From an uncultured Dorea sp. (GTDB lineage Bacteria; Bacillota; Clostridia; Lachnospirales; Lachnospiraceae), in contig CAJTZE010000043.1 in NCBI GenBank assembly GCA_910584265.1, positions 1-28,862 on the forward strand: DNA of 28,862 nucleotides, written 5' to 3'. Of this stretch, positions 23,705 through 28,862 are shown piece by piece. Position 1 is the stretch's first letter. Each line of letters starts with the position of its first letter. A model generated the notes under the pieces. That model was not told the DNA's origin. It made no database searches and was given only the letters and a program-made list of their open reading frames with translations. The position numbers were made by a program, and so were the translations under genes.

Positions 23705-23838
23705 TTCTCATATTTCCTTTTCTTATCATCTGTTCAAAATAATCATATCTTCTCTCACAAAATACATCACCAAAGAGGCAATACTATATATCCGTTATCC
23801 TCACATCCTTTTTCAAGAATACTCCCATTCAAACGAAT

Positions 23839-24000
23839 TTACTCCGGATGCAGCATATGCTTTATTATAATTTCCCAAATAGATGCTGTGTTAGAAAACA
23901 TCTCATTTTCCATATCAAGAAACATTTCTTTTACCCTCTTAGGCAGCTTAGGGGCGTTTAATACTGCCCAGATGGCTATATGTGTATCTATCAATATCTT
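23839..24000 (-). pseudogene. Decayed VapC-type PIN-domain toxin fragment
   Basis: A 53-codon frame reads KILIDTHIAIWAVLNAPKLP, then VKEMFLDMENEMFSNTASIW and EIIIKHML before a TAA. This is the start of a VapC-like PIN domain: first acidic residue in LIDTH and the SIWEI-x-IKH segment with the conserved Glu. No start codon is evident, and the rest of the domain is gone or frame-shifted; a later piece (ILEKGCEDNGYIVLPL, about 23770-23825) in another frame looks like the continuation. The cognate antitoxin is not recognisable. The rest of 23705-24072 holds no other gene. It lies directly upstream of the HEPN-like/NTPase pair. Confidence 0.7.
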
Positions 24001-24072
24001 AGTATACCCTAAAAAGCAGTTTCTCTCAATATGCTTTCAAAATTCTTATATGTTTCTTTTATGATAATGCAA

Positions 24073-24100
24073 AAGCGGAGAACACTCACGCCCTCCGCTT
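24073..24100 (-). terminator. Terminator of spmA
   Basis: AAGCGGAG (24073-24080) pairs with CTCCGCTT (24093-24100) around a 12-base loop that contains the spmA stop codon; on the minus strand it runs into TTTTGCATT. It means spmA transcription probably ends here. Confidence 0.7.
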
Positions 24101-24703
24101 CCCATCCATCACCTTACAAAACACCACAGCAACAGCCGTGCTCACCGCCGTCGCTATAATCCCCGGCCCTACAATCGCCGCCGGGTTCACGCTCCCGTAC
24201 TGGCTCCGGTAGGCAATTACATTCACCGGAATCAGCTGCAGCGACGAAATATTAATAATTAAAAATGTGCACATTTCATTACTTGCAATTCCCGGTCTCC
24301 TCACCGGTCCCGGAAGCTTTCCCTGCCTTCTTTCCTCTTCCAGATTCTCCAATCCCTCCATTGCTTTAAGTCCTGCAGGCGTCGCCGCCCAGCCGAGCCC
24401 CAGCACATTCGCAATAATATTTGTTGTAATATGCTCTATCGAAGGATGGTTTTTCGGAATTGCCGGAAACAAAAAGCGTATCAGCGGACGCATCCTGCGG
24501 GACATACTTCCAACCAGACCTGCCTCTGATGCAATCTCCATCATTCCAACCCAAAAAGACATAACCCCCATCATCGTTATACACAGCGAAACTGCTTCTT
24601 TTGAGGAATCCAGCGCGGCATTCGTAATCTCTGGAATCCGCCCGGTAAAAGCCGCACAAATAATTCCTATCCCGATCATTCCCGCCCATAAGTAATTCAA
24701 CAT
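24086..24703 (-). CDS. spmA: Spore maturation protein A
   Basis: A 205-residue membrane protein required with SpmB for spore maturation in Bacillus. The N-terminal MLNYLWAGMIGIGIICAAFTGR is typical, as are SKEAVSLCITMMGVMSFWVGMM (shown here in part, 34-54), HPSIEHITTNIIANVLGLGW and the ASNEMCTFLIINISSLQLIP segment. Length is close to the usual 196. It sits 68 bases downstream of the AI-2E-family transporter gene and is followed by a decayed toxin and then other genes; spmB, normally next, lies at 7121 on the same strand. Confidence 0.93.
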   Translation of the reverse strand: MLNYLWAGMIGIGIICAAFTGRIPEITNAALDSSKEAVSLCITMMGVMSFWVGMMEIASEAGLVGSMSRRMRPLIRFLFPAIPKNHPSIEHITTNIIANVLGLGWAATPAGLKAMEGLENLEEERRQGKLPGPVRRPGIASNEMCTFLIINISSLQLIPVNVIAYRSQYGSVNPAAIVGPGIIATAVSTAVAVVFCKVMDGKRRA

Positions 24704-24771
24704 ACTCTTTTACCTTATTCTCTGTTATTCCTTTATACTTATGTCCCGGATAGCGGCTAATAGAACCACGA

Positions 24772-25932
24772 TTACACAATTTCCTCCGGGTTCATCCCTC
24801 TTTTTTTCAAAAGCAGATAAATAATCTCCCGGAACAAAGCGTAGGTCACAGATGCCACAGGTATGAAAATCAGCATTCCTACTACCCCCATGAGCGTTCC
24901 TCCAACACTTACTGATGCCAGCACCCAGATAGACGGAAGACCTACAGAATTCCCTACTACATGTGGATAAATAAAATTACCTTCAATCTGCTGAAGTACC
25001 AAAAACAGCGCCACAAATAGAACTGCCTTAGCAGGATTTACTATAAAAATCAAGAATACTCCGACAGCACATCCGACAAATGCCCCGAACACTGGCACAA
25101 GCGCAGTAAATGCGATTATGATTCCAATTAGAAGTGCGTAGGGAAAACGAAAAACTGTCATCATGATCACAAACATGCATCCCAGAATGACCGCTTCCAG
25201 ACATTGGCCAGTTAGAAATCCTGAAAATGTGTAGTGTGTCAGCGACAACACTTCCAGCACTGCTTCCGCCTTTCCCTTCGGCATAAAAGCATATAGAATC
25301 TTCTTTCCCTGAATCTTCAGCCGTTCCTTCTGGAGCAGTGTATAGCAGGCAAATGCGAAAGCAATAAAAAACACTGCCAGCCCGCTTATAATCTCTCTCA
25401 CCACCAGCATAGTAGATCCCACCATGCTGGATGCTCCACGCCGCAGAAAACGGAGCCCCATATCCGTAACCTTATCCCAGTCAAATTCTATGCGCTCGAT
25501 CCTCTCCATAATTTCATCATTATTATGAAACAGCTTCTCCGCCCAGCTTTGAACCTTTGGGAAAAACTCTTGTACACTATCCCCTAAATTAGAAAAAGTC
25601 TCTCCGAGCTGCGGAAGAAGTACAAAAAGAATTCCAAAAATAATTCCAAATAACAAAAAAAGAACGATAACCAGGCTTACCGGCCTTGCAAATCTGCTCA
25701 TCATTCTCGAATGATCCCTCTTATATTCTGGAAACAGCCGTTTCTCCACATGGTTCATCGGCACTCCCAAAACAAAAGCAATTGCTCCGCCAAGCACAAA
25801 AGGAAATATTACATGAAAGATCCCGCCAAGCAGGGCAAATACAACTTCATGCTTCCAAAGACACAAAAATAAAATTGCCGTAAATACAATTAATCTTCTG
25901 ATTTCCCGAATAATCTCTCTGCTTAGTTCCAT
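24772..25932 (-). CDS. AI-2E family transporter (YdbI/PerM type)
   Basis: A 386-residue polytopic membrane protein. Hydrophobic segments occur at about 14-60, 84-107, 180-200 and in the large C-terminal block, which carries LTGQCLEAVILGCMFVI, the IGIIIAFTALVPVFGAFVG motif and QQIEGNFIYPHVVGNSVGLP, the most conserved stretch. A soluble region with QLGETFSNLGDSVQEFFP lies between helices, as usual. Members export small molecules or act as cation/proton antiporters; the AI-2 role applies only to one subgroup. AGGAGA precedes the ATG. A TATAAT near 26026 on the minus strand with TTGTTT 16 bases away may be its promoter. Confidence 0.92.
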   Translation of the reverse strand: MELSREIIREIRRLIVFTAILFLCLWKHEVVFALLGGIFHVIFPFVLGGAIAFVLGVPMNHVEKRLFPEYKRDHSRMMSRFARPVSLVIVLFLLFGIIFGILFVLLPQLGETFSNLGDSVQEFFPKVQSWAEKLFHNNDEIMERIERIEFDWDKVTDMGLRFLRRGASSMVGSTMLVVREIISGLAVFFIAFAFACYTLLQKERLKIQGKKILYAFMPKGKAEAVLEVLSLTHYTFSGFLTGQCLEAVILGCMFVIMMTVFRFPYALLIGIIIAFTALVPVFGAFVGCAVGVFLIFIVNPAKAVLFVALFLVLQQIEGNFIYPHVVGNSVGLPSIWVLASVSVGGTLMGVVGMLIFIPVASVTYALFREIIYLLLKKRGMNPEEIV

Positions 25933-26093
25933 TTTTCTCTCCTAAAACATTCAGACCGGCATTTAAAACAAGATTCCGCAGAATCCAGATTATATCTATA
26001 TTTTTAACAAATATCCGGGAATTATACCTGATGCATGCATTGAAACAAACGTAAAACACCTATTATATCAGCTTCCTCTAACAGCTGCTAAAA

Positions 26094-26123
26094 CAAGGCT
26101 TATTTTCGCCCAAATAAGCCTTG
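26094..26123 (-). terminator. Terminator after the DUF6273 lipoprotein gene
   Basis: CAAGGCTTATTT (26094-26105) and AAATAAGCCTTG (26112-26123) form a perfect 12-bp stem with a six-base loop, followed on the minus strand by TTTTAGC. It closes the sigma factor/anti-sigma/lipoprotein gene group. Confidence 0.85.
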
Positions 26124-26166
26124 CCGGATACCTATGATTTTTTTCATCATTTCCTTTTTCTGCGTT

Positions 26167-26892
26167 TTACAATTCAATCCACATGGCCGGACGGACTGCA
26201 TATTTACTGCTGTCTACCTTCTCTTCCTGGCTGATCCCGCCGTGAACTGAGACCACATACGGTCTGCGTCTTTCTCCATTGTAGCCGCCCCGGCTGCCGG
26301 CGCACAGCCACCACCCGCATGCATCATTGTATATCTTTATATCTGTATTATTTTTTGCATATTCTGTCGGATAACAGAGCCTTTCAGTATCCGATTCGTC
26401 CCCGTGTTTACTGTTGATATACTGATACACCTCCGTATAGCTAAGCAGAAATACATAATCCTCCGTCTCTCGTTCAAGCTTATCATAGTCACGCCCTGGG
26501 ACGCGCGAGTTATGCTCCGGAAAGCCTTCCGACGTTGACAATAGGATTTTTTCCTGTTCCTCATCCGTGAACGCATCCTCATAGAATTCCTCATTCAGCC
26601 ACTTACGCAGGGTACAGTCCTCCCACTTGATCACAAAGGAAAACTCATCATTATATGGCTTTGCATCCAATCCATATTCACTGAGCAGCAGCACCTTTCC
26701 GTTTTCATCGTCAGCATCAATCACACGCCACTCAATCTCTTCTCCCTGATAAGTTCCAAATTTCATGTGTTCCCCTATCAGCTTTGAGGCAGCGCCGCTC
26801 CCGGCGGACTGCCGGCCGCAACCGGAAAACACCAGACACATCAATACTGTAGACACCGTTAACTTGAATAATAAACATCTCTTATCTTTCAT
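26167..26892 (-). CDS. DUF6273-domain lipoprotein
   Basis: A 241-residue secreted lipoprotein. The signal peptide has basic residues, a hydrophobic core and the lipobox VFSGC with Cys25 as the lipidation site. The mature part carries the DUF6273 pattern: MKFGTYQGEEIEWRVID, VLLLSEYGLDAKPYN, then WEDCTLRKWLNEEFYEDAF, FLLSYTEVYQY, and the closing WWLCAGSRGGY and YAVRPAMWIEL. This domain occurs in many surface proteins of gut Firmicutes; its function is unknown, and it resembles lectin-like or formylglycine-enzyme-like folds. AAGGAGG lies six bases before the ATG at 26892; a longer in-frame start is unlikely. It follows the anti-sigma gene by 87 bases and may be in that operon. Confidence 0.88.
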   Translation of the reverse strand: MKDKRCLLFKLTVSTVLMCLVFSGCGRQSAGSGAASKLIGEHMKFGTYQGEEIEWRVIDADDENGKVLLLSEYGLDAKPYNDEFSFVIKWEDCTLRKWLNEEFYEDAFTDEEQEKILLSTSEGFPEHNSRVPGRDYDKLERETEDYVFLLSYTEVYQYINSKHGDESDTERLCYPTEYAKNNTDIKIYNDACGWWLCAGSRGGYNGERRRPYVVSVHGGISQEEKVDSSKYAVRPAMWIEL

Positions 26893-26979
26893 AGTTTTCC
26901 TCCTTATAATTCTCTCAGGAATCCTCGCCAATAGCCGCTTCCCTTAACATAATACCGCTGTTCAAATACGCATCGCTTC

Positions 26980-28125
26980 TTATTCGTCGCCGTCAATCTG
27001 CCATAGGGATACTCCGGTCTCGCTAAATATGCATACATAATACTCCCCATCTTTAGTTCTGCAGAACGGTAACATGCCATTGAAGGCATGGCCATTGCTG
27101 ACCCTATTGGAAAGCTGCCGGATCTGGGTGATCTCTCCGTCCCTATACTCGTATATGCCTGCTTTTGTTACACATGCTACTGTATCATTCCATACAGCCA
27201 TTGGAGGCAGGACGACATGATTATTCTTCTGAAACATCATGCTCACAAAATCCTGCAGCCCTTGCTCTGGTTCCTCTTCCTCCAAAGTTTCAGCATTCAG
27301 ACAGCTATAAATCTCTGTTCCATATATCAAGAATTGATCCTGAGTTTTCAGCCATTCCATTGTTCCATCGTACGGCAGATTTTTGACTACCTTCTGTGTA
27401 TTCACATCATACAGCAGGCATTCTCCTGTTGCCCCTGCCAGAGCGATTATGTGGTCGTTCACATATTTGACATCCCATATCTGCTCCCCGTCTCCTAACC
27501 GGTTGTATACCTCCTCCATATCATACTCTATATAAGAATCTGACGTAATCTGATATACCCGCTCAGAATATCCTTCTTCCGCTTTATCACTCATTTCCTC
27601 CATGACTACAACAGCCTCCGCTCCGGCCTCACCTTCTCGAAGATCGCCAGCACACAGATAGCTTTCCTCGTTCAGTTCATCCGGCTGGGACAGGATCTCT
27701 TCCCAGGTTTCCCCCTGATCCGTACTTTTCCATGCTACAGCGTGATGGTCTGTCAATGCCCCCTCGCAATCATTATCGGTAAGAACATAGATCTCACCCC
27801 CATTGCCTGCCAAAAGACTATAATAGGAAGATTCTCCCACATCTACCACAGCGCCGGTACCTTCTACCTGAGACTCTGCTTTATTGGACTTAATGATTGC
27901 TCTATGGACGACAGCGGCACATGCGGCTGTTGTAACAGAAAAAATAATTACAATAGCGGCGGCCGTCGCGGCTTTGCTCATACTTCTTTTCGTTCGTTTC
28001 ATATATGGCGCTCCTTTCCGGACATTATCCTTCAGGAGATCATTCAATATTACCTGGTCAGCAGCATCCGATAATTTTATCTGATCCATCTGCTTTCGAT
28101 ACATTCTCATATATTCGTCCATCAT
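26980..28125 (-). CDS. Membrane anti-sigma factor with large extracellular repeat domain
   Basis: A 381-residue single-pass membrane protein. Residues 1-45 are cytosolic and charged and should bind the sigma factor; one membrane helix lies at about 50-72 (AATAAAIVIIFSVTTAACAA). The outside part of some 300 residues has repeated strands such as YYSLLAGNGGEIYVLTDND, KSTDQGETWEEI (a BNR/Asp-box-like turn), IIALAGATGECLLYDV and ACVTKAGIYEYRDGEI, suggesting a beta-propeller sensor. The ATG overlaps the sigma stop by three bases with AAGGAG seven bases upstream, so the pair is translationally coupled. The signal is unknown. There is no zinc-binding HxxxCxxC anti-sigma motif. Confidence 0.82.
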   Translation of the reverse strand: MMDEYMRMYRKQMDQIKLSDAADQVILNDLLKDNVRKGAPYMKRTKRSMSKAATAAAIVIIFSVTTAACAAVVHRAIIKSNKAESQVEGTGAVVDVGESSYYSLLAGNGGEIYVLTDNDCEGALTDHHAVAWKSTDQGETWEEILSQPDELNEESYLCAGDLREGEAGAEAVVVMEEMSDKAEEGYSERVYQITSDSYIEYDMEEVYNRLGDGEQIWDVKYVNDHIIALAGATGECLLYDVNTQKVVKNLPYDGTMEWLKTQDQFLIYGTEIYSCLNAETLEEEEPEQGLQDFVSMMFQKNNHVVLPPMAVWNDTVACVTKAGIYEYRDGEITQIRQLSNRVSNGHAFNGMLPFCRTKDGEYYVCIFSETGVSLWQIDGDE

Positions 28126-28577
28126 GATAATTCTCCTTCCAACTTGCTTTTCAGATGCTTTCGGGCCCGTTCCATCCGGGATCTTACTGCAGATGCGGTG
28201 ATTTTCAAAATCCCGGCAATTTCTTCCGCAGTATATCCCTCATAATAGTAAAGGAAGATTACCGTCCGTTCTTTTACCGACAATGACATAACCATTTCCA
28301 ACATATCCATTGACTCTGTTTCCTTCACTGGAATGCCATCCGTTAATTCTTCATGTCCATGACGTTTCCAAAATCTCAGCCGATTCTTACATTCATTGGC
28401 TGTCACAGTCAAAAGCCAGGATTTCTCTTTTCCCGGAAAAATAGAAATCTTACGCTCTATCATTTTTATAAAAACATCATGGCATACATCTTCCGCTTCC
28501 GTTTGCGAATGCAGATAGGTCAATGCCAAGCGATAGACTGAGTTTTTATTCTCCATGTAAATCTGCGTAATATCCAA
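28122..28577 (-). CDS. ECF-type RNA polymerase sigma factor
   Basis: A 151-residue alternative sigma factor. Region 2 includes YRLALTYLHSQTEAEDVCHD and VFIKM; region 4 is LSVKERTVIFLYYYEGYTAE then EIAGILKITASAVRSRMERA, the helix-turn-helix that reads the -35 element. No region 1 or 3, as expected. The start is a TTG at 28577 with a perfect GGAGG eight bases upstream and no better ATG. It is co-transcribed with the anti-sigma factor. Such factors usually drive their own promoter; the upstream stretch contains AACTTTTTAAGTTGTTATATAA, but I cannot define the motif. Confidence 0.93.
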   Translation of the reverse strand: MDITQIYMENKNSVYRLALTYLHSQTEAEDVCHDVFIKMIERKISIFPGKEKSWLLTVTANECKNRLRFWKRHGHEELTDGIPVKETESMDMLEMVMSLSVKERTVIFLYYYEGYTAEEIAGILKITASAVRSRMERARKHLKSKLEGELS

Positions 28578-28672
28578 CGAGATAACCTCCTTTTTGAGTA
28601 CTCATTTATATAACAACTTAAAAAGTTTTTTTGTCTCATGAAATTATTTTATTAAATAGATTTTTAATAAAA

Positions 28673-28709
28673 GAAAACGCTGGAAATCTGATTATTTTCC
28701 AGCGTTTTC
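28673..28709 (-). terminator. Terminator of the tRNA transcript
   Basis: GAAAACGCTGGAAA (28673-28686) and TTTCCAGCGTTTTC (28696-28709) form a perfect 14-bp stem with a nine-base loop, followed on the minus strand by TTTTATT. It directly follows the tRNA-like sequence. Confidence 0.88.
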
Positions 28710-28710
28710 G

Positions 28711-28782
28711 TGAGTGTACGAGAATTCGATCCTCAAACAGCTTATGAGAAGTTAAGTGCTCTGCCGCCTGAGCAGCGCGCCC
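28711..28782 (-). pseudogene. Degenerate tRNA-like sequence downstream of tRNA-Phe
   Basis: On the minus strand 72 bases fold partly as a tRNA. The D arm is clear (GCTC-AGGCGGCA-GAGC) and a T arm exists (TGAGG-ATCGAAT-TCTCG, with two wobble pairs and A in place of the first T of the loop). The acceptor arms GGGCGCG and TACACTC pair with two C-A mismatches, and the anticodon arm is damaged: CTTA/TAAG leaves an eight-base loop. Depending on register the anticodon would be TCT or CAT. It ends ACGA rather than ACCA. It is probably a tRNA decaying by mutation; a functional unusual tRNA is less likely. Confidence 0.55.
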
Positions 28783-28810
28783 CTGCTAAATTAATTTTAT
28801 AATAAAAAAA

Positions 28811-28862
28811 TGCCCAGAACCGGAATCGAACCAGTGACACGAGGATTTTCAGTCCTCTGCTC
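28811..28862 (-). tRNA. tRNA-Phe (GAA), 3' part; 5' end beyond the window
   Basis: On the minus strand the sequence shows the end of the D arm (GAGC), anticodon arm GAGGA-CTGAAAA-TCCTC with anticodon GAA, variable loop GTGTC, T arm ACTGG-TTCGATT-CCGGT and the 3' acceptor strand TCTGGGC with discriminator A. CCA is not encoded. About 20 bases of the 5' end are outside. Confidence 0.95.

Noticed and set aside
26904..27095. A 63-codon minus-strand frame at the anti-sigma 3' end
   Set aside because: It mostly overlaps the anti-sigma gene in another frame and has no ribosome site or recognisable motif.
28711..28862. Attachment site of an integrative element at tRNA-Phe
   Set aside because: The sequence next to it is not a copy of the tRNA-Phe 3' end and no integrase gene is present in the window.

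Overview
The window looks like chromosomal DNA from a spore-forming, gut-type Firmicute, most likely Lachnospiraceae or a related Clostridia. The reasons are spore maturation genes spmA and spmB, AGGAGG-type ribosome sites, sigma-A promoters of TTGACA/TATAAT type, a Lac-family PTS, an Agr-like LytTR/GHKL two-component pair, a DUF4173/XRE/DUF2975 cassette and a tRNA-Phe without encoded CCA. No phage, IS element or CRISPR array was seen.

Left part (1-5050, minus strand). A SorC-family regulator lies upstream of a five-gene operon: FGGY sugar kinase, RpiB/LacA-type isomerase, two EutN/CcmL pentameric microcompartment vertex proteins and phosphotransacetylase. The operon has a near-consensus promoter, a 7-bp inverted-repeat operator and a terminator. 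It looks like a satellite bacterial microcompartment locus: vertices but no hexameric or trimeric shell gene here. The kinase lacks most of its C-terminal half-domain and the isomerase has Asp where family members carry the catalytic Cys. The first 77 bases hold the start of another minus-strand gene, behind a triple 12-bp repeat.

Middle left (5070-10100, minus strand). Housekeeping genes: acylphosphatase, a DUF2804 protein, an HD-domain hydrolase and spmB, then a DUF2975-XRE-DUF4173 cassette whose promoter overlaps three operator-like boxes 21 bp apart.

Centre (10450-17900, plus strand). A PTS sugar operon: Lac-family EIIC, a LicR-type PRD regulator, a GH4 6-phospho-alpha-glucosidase (MalA/GlvA type), EIIB, EIIA and a free-standing protein resembling the C-terminal part of RarA/MgsA. 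Then come a COG2509 flavoprotein and a YgjV-GNAT fusion. A deletion appears to have joined the EIIC 3' end to the regulator 5' part, removing the last EIIC helix and the regulator's DNA-binding domains.

Right part (17900-28862, minus strand). An uncharacterised 150-residue protein; an orphan AgrA/AgrC-like pair; an AT-rich two-gene module (HEPN-like small protein plus an 875-residue protein with two unrelated NTPase domains) that is the best candidate for an undescribed, possibly defence-related system; a decayed vapC/PIN toxin fragment; spmA, about 16 kb from spmB; an AI-2E-family transporter; an ECF sigma factor with its membrane anti-sigma factor and a DUF6273 lipoprotein; then a transcription terminator, a degenerate tRNA-like sequence and the 3' part of tRNA-Phe at the edge.
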